64,000 nt of DNA from Rhodococcus coprophilus NBRC 100603 (GTDB lineage: Bacteria > Actinomycetota > Actinomycetes > Mycobacteriales > Mycobacteriaceae). The translations under genes were made by a program, and so were the position numbers. A model generated the notes under the pieces. It saw nothing but the letters and a program-made list of their open reading frames with translations, ran no database searches and was not told where the DNA came from. The stretch lies in contig NZ_BDAM01000002.1 in the NCBI RefSeq assembly GCF_001895045.1, positions 186,001 to 250,000 on the forward strand, in the 5' to 3' direction. Each line of letters opens with the position of its first letter. Within the stretch, counting starts at the first letter, position 1. This document shows positions 8,628-18,020 of this stretch, one piece after another.

Positions 8628-10373
8628 GTGCATACCTTCGAGGTCTGGGCCCCACTCCCATCATCAGTGCAGCTGTACGCCGACGACACCCTTCACCCCA
8701 TGGTGCGCGACAGGCGGGGGTGGTGGCGCGCGGATGTCGACGTCCCACCCGACGCCCGATACGGCTTCGTCCTCGACAACGACACCGACACGGTGCTCCC
8801 CGACCCGCGCTCACCAAGCCAGCCCGACGGAGTCCACGGTCTCTCGCAGCTCTACACGGCCGACCCCGACGAGTGGACCGATCAGCTGTGGACAGGCCGG
8901 CAACTGCCGGGCAGCGTCATCTACGAACTCCACATCGGAACGTTCACCGAGGAAGGCACGCTCGACGCCGCGATCGGCAGACTCGACGAACTCGCCGACC
9001 TCGGTGTGGGGTTCGTCGAACTGATGCCGGTCAACGCCTTCAACGGCGCTCACGGCTGGGGGTACGACGGGGTGCTCTGGTACGCGGTACACGAACCCTA
9101 CGGCGGCCCCGCCGCATTGCAGCGCTTCGTCGACGCAGCACACGCACGGGGAATCGCGGTCGCGCTGGACGTGGTCTACAACCACCTCGGTCCGTCGGGA
9201 AACTACCTCGGCAGGTTCGGACCGTATGTCGCTCCGGCACCGGGCATCTGGGGTGATGCCATCAATCTCGACGGCGAGGAGTCCGGTGAGGTCCGCCGGT
9301 ACGTTCTCGAGAACGCACTTCGCTGGTTCCGCGAATTCCACATCGACGCTCTGCGACTCGACGCCGTCCACGCTCTGCTCGACCACACCGCGACCCATCT
9401 CCTCGAGGAACTCGCGGTCGAAACATTCAGTCTTTCCGCACATCTCGGACGACCGCTGAGTCTCATCGCCGAAAGCGATCTCAACGATCCCCGCATGATC
9501 ACCCCACGTTCCGGCGGCGGCTACGGCCTGCAGGCGCAATGGGCCGACGACATCCACCACGCGATCCACACCGCCGTGTCGGGTGAACGTCAGGGCTACT
9601 ACGGAGATTTCGGCTCTCTCGAGAGTCTTGCCCAGACCCTGGGCCACGGGTTCTTCCACGCCGGAACGTATTCGACGTTCCGAGGGCGCATCCACGGCCG
9701 TCCCCTCGACATCCGCCGGACGCCCGCAAGTTCGCTGATCGCCTACACGTGCACGCACGACCAGATCGGCAACCGGGCTCTCGGCGACCGGCCGGGTGCC
9801 TATCTCGACGACGGGCAACTCGCCGTTCGCGCCGCGCTCGTGCTCACGTCTCCGTACACGCCGATGCTCTTCATGGGTGAAGAATGGGGTGCCGGTACGC
9901 CTTTCCGCTACTTCACCTCGCACCCCGAACCGGAACTCGCTGCGGCTGTCGTGGAGGGCAGGCGGAGGGAGTTCGGTGAGCACGGATGGAACACCGAGGA
10001 CGTGCCTGATCCGCAGGACCCGGCGACATTCGAGGGTTCGAAACTCGACTGGACAGAGCGCTCCGCACCTGATCATGCACGGTTGCTCGAGTGCTATCGC
10101 AACCTCATCGCGCTGCGACGTTCCCGGGCGGAAGTCAGCGATCCGTGGCTCGAGCATCTGCACGTCACCTATGACGAGGACGAACGCTGGATCGCCGTGT
10201 ACCGCGGTTCGTCGAGGGTGGTGTGCAACCTCGGTCCCGATCCGGTGACGGTACCGGTCGGTGGCCGCCCGATTCTGTGGTGGGACGAACCGACGGTCAA
10301 CCGCACCGAGTCGGCGGTACTGGTACCCGGACATTCGTTCGTCGTTCTGGAAGCTCCCTCCGCCGCGAACTGA
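8628..10373 (+). CDS. treZ: Malto-oligosyltrehalose trehalohydrolase TreZ
   Basis: A 581-residue cytoplasmic GH13 enzyme that cuts trehalose from the maltooligosyltrehalose made by TreY. An N-terminal CBM48/E-set region (VHTFEVWAPLPSSVQLY) precedes the barrel. Catalytic regions: DVVYNHLGPSGNY, the nucleophile in IDALRLDAVHAL, the acid in LIAESDLND, and CTHDQIGNRALGDR. GTG 8628 is preferred because TreZ proteins start just before FEVWAP; GTG 8604 is the alternative. No strong ribosome site is visible. It shares a terminator with convergent ilvA. Confidence 0.94.
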   Translation: MHTFEVWAPLPSSVQLYADDTLHPMVRDRRGWWRADVDVPPDARYGFVLDNDTDTVLPDPRSPSQPDGVHGLSQLYTADPDEWTDQLWTGRQLPGSVIYELHIGTFTEEGTLDAAIGRLDELADLGVGFVELMPVNAFNGAHGWGYDGVLWYAVHEPYGGPAALQRFVDAAHARGIAVALDVVYNHLGPSGNYLGRFGPYVAPAPGIWGDAINLDGEESGEVRRYVLENALRWFREFHIDALRLDAVHALLDHTATHLLEELAVETFSLSAHLGRPLSLIAESDLNDPRMITPRSGGGYGLQAQWADDIHHAIHTAVSGERQGYYGDFGSLESLAQTLGHGFFHAGTYSTFRGRIHGRPLDIRRTPASSLIAYTCTHDQIGNRALGDRPGAYLDDGQLAVRAALVLTSPYTPMLFMGEEWGAGTPFRYFTSHPEPELAAAVVEGRRREFGEHGWNTEDVPDPQDPATFEGSKLDWTERSAPDHARLLECYRNLIALRRSRAEVSDPWLEHLHVTYDEDERWIAVYRGSSRVVCNLGPDPVTVPVGGRPILWWDEPTVNRTESAVLVPGHSFVVLEAPSAAN

Positions 10374-10394
10374 CAGGCGCCGCCGCGACGAACC

Positions 10395-10450
10395 CCGTCC
10401 GGGCGGCACCGGGACACAGGCCCAGGTGCCGCCCGGACGGCGACGATCGC
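10395..10450. terminator. Strong hairpin between treZ and ilvA
   Basis: CCGTCCGGGCGGCACC (10395-10410) pairs perfectly over 16 bp with 10435-10450 around a 24-base loop. It lies between convergent genes and is likely a bidirectional terminator. Confidence 0.75.
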
Positions 10451-10454
10451 CGGT

Positions 10455-11810
10455 CTACGTCAGGTACCGGTAGGCGGGCGACCCGGGCTCGAGCCGCTGC
10501 GCCTCCACCGGCGAGACGTCCATCCGATGAAGCAACGACGAAAGGTTCTCTGCCGCGCCGAGTTCGATACCGACCAGCGCCGCACCCGTCTCGCGGTTGT
10601 TGCGCTTGACGTACTCGAACAACGTGATGTCGTCGTCGGGGCCGAGCACCTCGTCGAGGAACCTGCGCAGCGCGCCGGGCTCCTGCGGGAAGTCGACGAG
10701 AAAGTAGTGCTTCAGGCCGCGGTGCACGAGCGAGCGCTCGATGATCTCGCCGTAACGCGAAACATCGTTGTTGCCGCCCGACACCAGGCAGACGACGTTG
10801 GCATCCGGATGCACCGCGAGGGACTCGAGCGCAGCGACCGACAGCGCACCGGCAGGTTCGGCGATGATCCCTTCGTTCTGGTAGAGGTCGAGCATCGCCG
10901 TGCAGATCGCTCCCTCGTCGACCTGGGCCATGCCGAACGGCGCACTGCCGAGGCCGTCACGCCGCAACGCGGCCACGAGTGGAAGATTCGAGTGGGTGAC
11001 GATCTCCGCGCCGAGACGGGAGACCACCGCGTACGGCAGGTCTCCGATCCGCTTGACCGCGGCGCCGTCGACGAACGGTTCGACTTCCGGCAAGGTCACC
11101 GGGCCACCGGCGACGAGCGCGGCGGTCATCGACGCAGCGCCGGCGGGTTCGACACCGACGATGGACGTGTGTGGCGAACGTTCGGACAGGTACGACGCGA
11201 GGCCGGCGATCAGCCCGCCACCACCGACCGGCACGACCAGCAGATCCAGGTCTCCGTGCAACTGCTGGACGATCTCGTGGGCGATGGTGCCCTGGCCGGC
11301 GGCGGTCCGCGCGTCGTCGAACGGCGGGATCAGCGTCGCACCGGTACGCGCGACGTCCTCGGCAGCGGCGGCCGCGGCCGCGTCGAACGTGTCGCCGATA
11401 CCGATGAGCTCGACGAAATCACCACCGTGCACACGGATGCGGTCGCGCTTCTGCTTGGGTGTGCGGGTCGGCACGTAGATGCGCCCTCTGATTCCCATCG
11501 CACGGCAGGCGTACGCGACCCCCTGCGCGTGATTGCCGGCGCTCGCGGCGACCACTCCGGCGGCACGCTCGCTCGCGTCGAGCTGGGCCATCGCGTTGTA
11601 GGCACCGCGCAACTTGAACGACCGCACACGCGTGAGATCCTCACGCTTGAGATAGACGTTCGCGCCGGTCAGAGCGGACAGCCGTGGGCTCGGTTCGAGG
11701 GGCGTCGGGGAGACCACCGCAGAAATTCGCTCGGCTGCCGCATCGATGTCAGCCGCGCTGGGCACGGTGGTCTCGTGTGTCGGTTCAGCTGTTCGCGCGG
11801 TGGAGGTCAC
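10455..11810 (-). CDS. ilvA: Threonine ammonia-lyase (threonine dehydratase) IlvA
   Basis: A 451-residue PLP enzyme deaminating L-threonine to 2-oxobutanoate, the first step of isoleucine synthesis. The Schiff-base lysine is in VRSFKLRGAYNAM (Lys about 66) and the phosphate-binding glycine loop is PVGGGGLIAG. The C-terminus carries one ACT-like regulatory domain (HYFLVDFPQEPGALRRFL, about residues 355-440), the usual actinobacterial form, so feedback by isoleucine is likely. Same neighbourhood as in Mycobacterium (near treZ). The next gene upstream is the broken poxB-like gene 80 bp away. Confidence 0.95.
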   Translation of the reverse strand: MTSTARTAEPTHETTVPSAADIDAAAERISAVVSPTPLEPSPRLSALTGANVYLKREDLTRVRSFKLRGAYNAMAQLDASERAAGVVAASAGNHAQGVAYACRAMGIRGRIYVPTRTPKQKRDRIRVHGGDFVELIGIGDTFDAAAAAAAEDVARTGATLIPPFDDARTAAGQGTIAHEIVQQLHGDLDLLVVPVGGGGLIAGLASYLSERSPHTSIVGVEPAGAASMTAALVAGGPVTLPEVEPFVDGAAVKRIGDLPYAVVSRLGAEIVTHSNLPLVAALRRDGLGSAPFGMAQVDEGAICTAMLDLYQNEGIIAEPAGALSVAALESLAVHPDANVVCLVSGGNNDVSRYGEIIERSLVHRGLKHYFLVDFPQEPGALRRFLDEVLGPDDDITLFEYVKRNNRETGAALVGIELGAAENLSSLLHRMDVSPVEAQRLEPGSPAYRYLT

Positions 11811-11890
11811 CGGTCAATGCTGCCACTTCCCACTCGGCACCCACAACGCGGACCCCGGCCCACGCCGTCGACGGTGGTGGTCGACCCAGT

Positions 11891-13125
11891 TCACGAGCCG
11901 AACTGCGACGGTCTCGGCACGTTGCGAAGGTTCGATTTCGCCATCTGCACGGCCTCGCCCACCCCGCCGTTCATCACGACCTTCGACATGGCCAGGGCGA
12001 AGCCTTTGACCTGTTCGCCCGTGATCGCCGGCGGTAACGACAGGGCACGCGGATCGGTGACCACGTCGATCAGTGCCGGTCCCGGCCGGGAGAACGCGTC
12101 CCGCAGTGCGTGCTCGACGTCCGCGGGGTCCTCGACGCGACGTGCGTAGATGCCGAGCGCATCGGCCACCCGCGAATAGTCCACGGACGGGACGTCGACA
12201 CCGAAGTCGGCGAGGCCGTCGACCAGCATCTCGAGTTTGACCATGCCGAGCGTCGAGTTGTCGAACAGTACGATCTTGATGGGCAACCGGTGCATGACGA
12301 CAGTGACGAGTTCCCCGAGGAGCATCGCCAGTCCGCCGTCGCCGCTGACGGACACGACCTGGCGGTCCGGCGCAGCGGTCTGCGCGCCGATCGCATGCGG
12401 CAGTGCGTTGGCCATCGATCCGTGCAGCGCCGAAGTCAGGAACCGTCGCCGCCCGTTCGGATTGAGGTAGCGGGCGGACCACACGTTGCACATTCCGGTG
12501 TCGGCCGTGAACACCGCATCATCGGCGGCGACATCGTCGAGAATCGATGCGACGAATTCGGGGTGGATCGGTTTCCGCTGTCCGACCGGGGTGGTGTACG
12601 CCCCGACGACCTTCTGCATCAGATTCCGGTGCCGCTCGAGTGTGTGTTCCAGAAAACTGCGGTCGGTCTTGCGCCGGATCAGCGGTTGCAGGGCACGCAA
12701 GGTCGCGGCGGCGTCTCCGTGCACGGCGAGGGCGAGTTCGGTGCGCCGGCCGAGTCGCGCGGCGTCGACGTCGATCTGCGCGGTGCGGACGTCCGGCAGG
12801 AACTGGTCGTACGGGAAGTCCGTGCCGATCAGGAGGAGCAGGTCCGCGCCGTGCATCCCGTCGTGGGCGGCGCCGTATCCGAGCAGGCCGGTCATTCCCA
12901 CGTCGAACGGGTTCTGGTACTGGATCCATTCCTTGCCGCGGAGGCTGTGCCCCACGGGCGCTGCCACCGTGTCGGCAAGGGCCAGCAGTTCCTCCCGCGC
13001 ACCCCTGACCCCGTCGCCCGCGAAGATCGCGATCTTGTCGGCTCCGTTGATCGCCTCGGCGAGCGCGTGGACGTCGGCGGGCTCGGGAACGAGCGTCGGG
13101 GCTCCGGTGCGGACGAGTCGCGGCG
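11891..13125 (-). pseudogene. poxB: PoxB-like ThDP-dependent pyruvate oxidase, C-terminal fragment
   Basis: About 410 residues of the central FAD/Rossmann-like and C-terminal ThDP-binding domains: RGKEWIQYQNPFDVGMTGLL, LIGTDFPYDQFLPDV, then the ThDP/Mg motif SGDGGLAM with FDNSTLGMVKLE. The roughly 190-residue N-terminal (PYR) domain that every such enzyme needs is missing here and is found at 33755-34278. Homology stops near 13125 at APRLVRTGAP. Further upstream the frame runs by chance to an ATG at 13231 (MPKGKKNRRAEQ..) in island DNA with no ribosome site. A catalytically complete enzyme cannot be made from this piece alone. Confidence 0.88.
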
Positions 13126-13231
13126 CCGCTGAGTTCGCCAATGCTCTTGATCTGAATGCGGTCGGACAAGACCACTCCTCGAGGTCGCGGCGGACCTGCT
13201 CGGCCCGCCTGTTCTTTTTGCCTTTTGGCAT

Positions 13232-13515
13232 GGAGAGAACGACCGGCTTAAGGACGCGGAGCGCAACCCCTGGGACGAAAAGTTTCGGAGGAGCGAAGCG
13301 GGGGAGAAAGTTTTCGGGCCGTCAGGCCGCGAAGCGCCCAGGGGTTGTGCGCAGCGGCCGACCGGTCATGATCGGAAGGCCAGAAGGGAAAAGAGAGAGT
13401 CATTTGCAGGGCGGAGCGCAGCGAAGCTCGACTCGGTGGACACCGGAGGTGGCCCTCAGAGGGTGACTGAGATGCCTACGCTCAAGGTTCCCAGGCGAGT
13501 CGATACGGTCTGCTC
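13232..13515. other. Gene-free island end with paired repeats
   Basis: About 285 bp with no credible gene. CAACCCCTGGG (13264-13274) pairs with CCCAGGGGTTG (13337-13347). Inside are complementary CGAAAA/TTTTCG and a GGCC-GTCA-GGCC element, giving a possible branched fold. Confidence 0.4.
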
Positions 13516-13713
13516 ATGCACGAAGTTGAGCAAGGTCTCTCACACGCGGCCACCGCAATGACGGACGACGAATTCGAGACGGCGATCGCGGCGCTGCATC
13601 GGCGTGAGCGCGCATTCCTCGTTGCGGGTGACACCAACGCGGCGTCGAGCCTGATGCGAACGAAGTTCGTGCTGCTCTCAACTCTGGAGAGGCGACGCTC
13701 AGAAATCGGGTAA
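13516..13713 (+). CDS. Small unknown island protein, 65 aa
   Basis: Starts MHEVEQGLSHAATAMTDDEF and ends KFVLLSTLERRRSEIG; helical and charged, no known domain. A decayed relative (FLVAGD..CTKFVLLSALESRR) occurs at 22175-22285 beside the second pentapeptide-repeat gene, which suggests a genuine, recurrent component of this module. Its 3' end overlaps the 3' end of the opposing pentapeptide gene by 15 bp. Confidence 0.5.
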   Translation: MHEVEQGLSHAATAMTDDEFETAIAALHRRERAFLVAGDTNAASSLMRTKFVLLSTLERRRSEIG

Positions 13714-14862
13714 TGCGGCGTTCTTCCGCGTTGTCGCGGGCAAGCGGATTGCGTCGAGGTCGGTTTTGCTACTCGGCGGAAGCGGTATGGCGGCAGTCCA
13801 GTGCCTTGGAGGCTCTGTGTAGAAGATGTGGGTCACCTGCGCAGGGGTCACGTTCACGCTGGTCAGGTTCGCGCGGGTCACGTTCGCGTAGGCCAGGTTC
13901 GCGCGGGTCACGTTCGCGCGGGTCAGGTTCGCGTAGGTCAGGTCCACGCTGCGCAGGTTCGCGCGGGTCAGGTTCGCTTCGATCAGCCTTGCGCCGGTCA
14001 GGTTCGCGCCGATCAGCTTGGCGCCCGTCAGGTTCGCGCCGAGCAGGTTCGCGCCGAGCAGGTTCGCGCCGAGCAGGTTCGCGCCGATCAGCTTGGCGCC
14101 CGTCAGGTTCGCGCCGGTCAGGTTCGCGCCGGACAGGACTGCGCCGGACAGGACTGCGCCGGACAGGTTCGCTTCGACCAAATCAAAATGGCAGTTCGTC
14201 CAAAGCCCGTCCTCTGTACGCAACTGGATGATCCGGATAATTGCCGTCCGCGCCTGCTGCTCTTCGCGGCTGGGCCTGGCCTCGTCGGCGTCAACCTCCT
14301 GGGGACCATCGCCTGGGGGCGACTGGGGGCGGCTACGGAGATAGGCGCACAGGAGGTCGACACAGACCTGTCGTTCGGAGTCGTTGCCGAACTCATGCCA
14401 ATCGTCAGCCAGTGAGGCAAGCGCATAGACGCCGGCGAGACGAATCGCGGAATTGTCATGACCGAGTTGCTCGGCGCAGGTGGTGTACCGCTCGCGTAGG
14501 TGCCGCTCCCTACCACTGTGATGCTCGCGGTTGTCGGCCTGGACCTTGTGTTCGTGCTGACTGGCAGCTGTCTGGTTCGCGGTGTCGAGTGCTCGTTGCC
14601 GGTGATAGGCGAGCACTGCTGCGGGAACTCCAACCGCGGCTGCGGCGATCAGCCCTACAGTCCGTCCCAGGCCACTCAGATCGGCAGTCGCCACACTGAC
14701 CCCGTCTGGGGTGGCTAGTTCGGCGAGAATCCAGGTGACGGCGGCGACGAGGATTAAGGTGCTGACCCCGTAGAAGACCAAACTCATTGGCGACACCCGC
14801 TCCGCTCGCGTCATGGGCACTTTGTTTCCGGGCGGGGGAACAGGCGAATTCGGGTGTGACAC
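13699..14862 (-). CDS. Membrane-anchored pentapeptide-repeat protein (copy A)
   Basis: A 387-residue protein. After a short N-terminus come two predicted membrane helices (about residues 27-47 and 64-86), then a charged linker, a conserved helical block (RERYTTCAEQLGHDNSAIRL.. to LLCAYLRSR) and about 25 pentapeptide units of the A(N/D/V)LxG type (residues about 230-345), which fold as a right-handed quadrilateral beta-helix. Such proteins are common in Actinobacteria; no function is established. A close paralogue lies at 20913-22154. Both are divergent from an ATP-dependent DNA ligase gene or its remnant. Confidence 0.88.
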   Translation of the reverse strand: MSHPNSPVPPPGNKVPMTRAERVSPMSLVFYGVSTLILVAAVTWILAELATPDGVSVATADLSGLGRTVGLIAAAAVGVPAAVLAYHRQRALDTANQTAASQHEHKVQADNREHHSGRERHLRERYTTCAEQLGHDNSAIRLAGVYALASLADDWHEFGNDSERQVCVDLLCAYLRSRPQSPPGDGPQEVDADEARPSREEQQARTAIIRIIQLRTEDGLWTNCHFDLVEANLSGAVLSGAVLSGANLTGANLTGAKLIGANLLGANLLGANLLGANLTGAKLIGANLTGARLIEANLTRANLRSVDLTYANLTRANVTRANLAYANVTRANLTSVNVTPAQVTHIFYTEPPRHWTAAIPLPPSSKTDLDAIRLPATTRKNAALPDF

Positions 14863-15062
14863 AGGCAGAATCTATATGCACGTACCGCAATTACCGGGCT
14901 GGCAATGCAGACAGCCGGACCCGGCGAGTCGATTCTCCCCCAAAGGCTGGTGCTGCCGCGCCGCCGCTGCGCGCCGGCTTGCCACCGACACGACCGCGTC
15001 CCGTCGTCGCCCGCGTCCTTCGTTTCCCCTCGGCCACCAGCGGGCTTCCGCACACTCAAAGA

Positions 15063-16034
15063 ATGTCCCCGTCGTCGACGGTGCCCTCTCCGATGTTGGC
15101 CACACTCGGCCAACTGCCGGAGGGCGCGGGCTGGGCGTGGGAGATGAAGTGGGACGGACAACGGGCAATTGCCCAGGTCGAGGCTGGTTCGGTTCGGATG
15201 TTCAGCCGAAACGGCAACGACATCACGGCCACCTTCCCGGAATTGGCCGACCCGCTCGTCGAGGTCCTCGACGGCCGTGAGGCGATCCTCGACGGGGAGA
15301 TCGTCGCTCTCGACAAGCACGGCTGGCCCTCTTTCGGCCGACTCCAGCGCCGGATGCACGTACTGCGGCCTACCGCCTCGCTGCAGAGCGGCACACCGGT
15401 CACCTTCTACCTGTTCGACGTTCTCGCGCTCGACGGTCGGTCGACGACCGGCCTGCCGTATCTCGAGCGGCGGGAACAGCTCGAGTCGTTGGACTTTACC
15501 GGACCGCGGGTGCAGGTACCGCCGTTCTGGACCGGCGTCGACGGCGGCCGCATGCTCGACCTGGCGCGTGAGCACCACCTCGAGGGTGTGGTTGCCAAGC
15601 GCGTCGACTCCACCTACCGGCCGGGTCGGCGGTCTCCCAACTGGGTCAAGCACCCGTTTCGCGCCAATACCGAAGCCGTCATCGTCGGTTGGGTCGACGG
15701 AGCCGGTAGCGCTCGCGGTGGCGTCGGATCCCTGTTGCTCGGCGCGTACGACGATGAGGGGCGGCTGGTCTACATCGGGCATGTGGGTACCGGGTTCACC
15801 GGTGCCGGCCGACGGGCGCTGCGGGAGCAACTCACTCAGTTGGAGCGGGCGACGAGTCCGCTCGCTGCGCCGCCGCCGGCTCGGGACACGAAGGGCGCTC
15901 ACTGGGTAGAACCCGAACTGGTCGGTGACGTGAAGTTCCGTGAGTATGTCGGCGGGAGTCTTCGGCATCCTGCGTGGAAAGGCTTGCGCGACGACAAGTC
16001 CCCGACCGACATCGACCTCCCCGGTCATCACTAA
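15063..16034 (+). CDS. Stand-alone ATP-dependent DNA ligase
   Basis: A 323-residue ligase of the LigC / LigD-ligase-domain type, sealing nicks with ATP. Motif I EMKWDGQRA carries the AMP-accepting Lys29. EAILDGEIVALD is motif III-like, YLFDVLALDG is IIIa-like, EGVVAKR is motif IV and NWVKHPF motif V. The C-terminal OB-fold includes VYIGHVGTGFT. Without Ku, polymerase or phosphoesterase domains, it could serve repair or element maintenance. ATG 15063 is chosen because the 92-residue extension upstream lacks similarity. A decayed second copy begins at 22411. Confidence 0.92.
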   Translation: MSPSSTVPSPMLATLGQLPEGAGWAWEMKWDGQRAIAQVEAGSVRMFSRNGNDITATFPELADPLVEVLDGREAILDGEIVALDKHGWPSFGRLQRRMHVLRPTASLQSGTPVTFYLFDVLALDGRSTTGLPYLERREQLESLDFTGPRVQVPPFWTGVDGGRMLDLAREHHLEGVVAKRVDSTYRPGRRSPNWVKHPFRANTEAVIVGWVDGAGSARGGVGSLLLGAYDDEGRLVYIGHVGTGFTGAGRRALREQLTQLERATSPLAAPPPARDTKGAHWVEPELVGDVKFREYVGGSLRHPAWKGLRDDKSPTDIDLPGHH

Positions 16035-16055
16035 AGGATGACGGCCGGACCCGAC

Positions 16056-16072
16056 ACCTGACGTAGTCAGGT
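16056..16072. terminator. Small hairpin after the ligase gene
   Basis: ACCTGAC, GTA loop, GTCAGGT: perfect 7-bp stem between two convergent genes. No U-tract, so the assignment is tentative. Confidence 0.4.
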
Positions 16073-16086
16073 CCGACGAACGGTAG

Positions 16087-16389
16087 TCAGGCAGCCACGT
16101 TCGGTACGGCCAGCTTGCACTGCCAGCACTCGTACTGTTCCTGGCTCGGATCGACGTTCTGGAGGGCGTTGCAGCGCGGACACGTCGCCGCCTTCATTCC
16201 GGCCGGGGCGGGCGGCTCGCCTTTCGCGGCCAGTACGGCCGCGATGATCGCAATCGGTCCGAGCACACCAAGGAGGAAGAAGCCCCCACCGCTCCGGTTT
16301 TTGCTGCTCGCGATCCCGCTGGCGATAAGGCCGCACACGACAGCGACGAAGATGGACACGACAAGCATGCCGAGAAGGTCTTCACTCAT
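16087..16389 (-). CDS. Small membrane protein with C-terminal zinc ribbon
   Basis: A 100-residue protein starting MSEDLLGM. Two hydrophobic helices (about residues 7-25 and 35-54) flank SSKNRSGGGFFLLG, a loop typical of small bacterial membrane proteins. A C-terminal CPRC..CWQC pair (about 70 and 90) is a zinc ribbon. No function is known. The start at 16389 is supported by the hydrophobic segment beginning just after it. It converges with the ligase gene. Confidence 0.7.
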   Translation of the reverse strand: MSEDLLGMLVVSIFVAVVCGLIASGIASSKNRSGGGFFLLGVLGPIAIIAAVLAAKGEPPAPAGMKAATCPRCNALQNVDPSQEQYECWQCKLAVPNVAA

Positions 16390-16673
16390 TTGTCCCCCTA
16401 AAAGTCCTGAGCCTCGTTTGAGGCTGCAGCGTGCACAACGTGAGCTGATGCACAAACCTCTATAGCCGCCCGGCCGGCCACCGTTACAACCTCGGATCTC
16501 TCGCCGGGAGTGGCGGTTACGACGCGATGCCCGACACTCCCGGCGAGCTCACCCCAACGTTTCTTGGATGGCATCCGTGGATGCCAACCGCATAGTGCAC
16601 ACTGCACACTGCACCTCTCCCGTCCTTGGATACGGGTTCACCACCACACCGCTACCGAAGGACGGGAAGAGAC

Positions 16674-17480
16674 ATGATTGGCGAGGACACACGGCACGAA
16701 GTCACTGAGATCAAAGCGATCCGGGGCACCGAGTCGAAAAAGATTACAAGCATGCAGCAAGAAGGCTGGGAGCTGGTCACCCAAGAGAAGGGCGGCCTGC
16801 GAACCACCATGACTTTCCGTCGACCAAAGCCGAAGCCCCCCTGGCGATTGTGGGCCGCACTCGGTGGTGTCGGTGTCATCCTGGTGGGCATTATGACCGT
16901 CGGGGCGCTAGTGGAAGGCGACAGCGACGCCTCTACGACCGATGCCGTGGCAGCCTCGAACGTCGAGCAGTCCACCCCACAGCCTGCTCCGGAACCGGAA
17001 GCGGATCCCTCCTCGTCGGTTGACCCGATGATCTGTGATACGACGGGATTGTTCAGCGATCCACGTAAGTTCGGCCAGACCGCGATCTACAGCAAGAAGG
17101 TGCGGTCGGGCGAGGTGAAGCTGGAGATCACCGTGGGCGCACCGGTCGAGTTCACGCTGAGTGAGAACGCGATCATCGCGTATGATTTGCCTCCGCAGCC
17201 CGTGAGCGTCTATTTCCCGATCACCGTCAAGAACACATCGCCGGATCTAGCAGTGAGCATGATCCACACCCAGGCCACCAACGCCGAACAGGGCGAATAC
17301 GACGTCCGGGAAGTAAGCGACGGCGACGTCGACGCGTTCGCGATCAGTGAAGTCATGCGGTTGCCTATGGGCGAGACGCTGAGCATCAAGGAAGGCTGGA
17401 ACATGGCAACGCTTGAGGGCATCGAATACCGCGTGAAGATCAATGGTCTGTCCGGCTACACCATCAAGTTCACGCGGTGA
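16674..17480 (+). CDS. Single-pass membrane protein with extracytoplasmic beta domain, unknown function
   Basis: 268 residues, start at ATG 16674 behind GGGAAGAG. The N-terminal cytoplasmic part (VTEIKAIRGTESKKITSMQQ, then EGWELV) resembles short DUF4177-like beta-alpha modules. One membrane helix (about residues 58-78) follows a basic proline-rich KPKPPWR. Then comes a Thr/Pro/Ser linker and an outer domain (about 120-268) whose strand pattern and VYFPITVKNTSPD recall DUF4352-type telokin-like folds. Not lipidated. Stand-alone gene; role unknown. Confidence 0.7.
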   Translation: MIGEDTRHEVTEIKAIRGTESKKITSMQQEGWELVTQEKGGLRTTMTFRRPKPKPPWRLWAALGGVGVILVGIMTVGALVEGDSDASTTDAVAASNVEQSTPQPAPEPEADPSSSVDPMICDTTGLFSDPRKFGQTAIYSKKVRSGEVKLEITVGAPVEFTLSENAIIAYDLPPQPVSVYFPITVKNTSPDLAVSMIHTQATNAEQGEYDVREVSDGDVDAFAISEVMRLPMGETLSIKEGWNMATLEGIEYRVKINGLSGYTIKFTR

Positions 17481-18020
17481 TCCCAAGGTGACGGGCTAGC
17501 TCGCCGGAACGATCGGCTGCCTGCGGCCACAGCGGGCCCACCGCCTGGGGGAGCCGAGACCTGCCACTGCGGCCGCTACTCGGATCGGCGGCTCCCACCC
17601 TTCACAGCGGCCCGGGTCCAACTTTCGGGCACCATGCTCCGAAAACCTTCCATAACGGTCAATACGAAACTCGCGCTTGTAACGCTGGTCCACACCGGGG
17701 CGATTCAGGCGTTATGCCGGATTTTACGGGTCCGGACGCTGGATTCCGTCGAGCCGCCGGCAATCGACAACAGGGGGAGTATATGACCGGAGCTGCCGCA
17801 CCCACCGGAAAGAAGAAGCACCGGTGTTAGCGAACGCGATAGGCACGACAGTTGCTGCACCAAGAGCTGGAGGGGACTGTCCCGCCGATAGCCTAGTTGA
17901 CATAATCCTAAATTATCGGCTTTCGGTCAACAGAGGTAAATACCTGTAGGGCATACGATTCCGGACACTGCATCTGGGCCTACGAACTCATAACGTCCGC
18001 CATATGCCAACTCCCCGATG
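17481..18020. other. 540-bp stretch without an assignable gene
   Basis: No family-like frame on either strand. At 17783-17830 a 15-codon frame (MTGAAAPTGKKKHRC, stop) follows a strong GGGGGAG site; it may be the remnant start of a deleted gene. Base composition turns AT-richer towards 18000, matching the nuclease gene that follows. Confidence 0.45.

Noticed and set aside
11891-13231. Treating the poxB C-terminal fragment as a complete 446-aa enzyme
   Set aside because: The PYR domain with the essential Glu is absent and the first about 35 residues are unrelated island sequence without a ribosome site.
13801-14231. Plus-strand frames made of repeated GQVRAG or GSRRSG
   Set aside because: Antisense reading of the pentapeptide repeat region of copy A.
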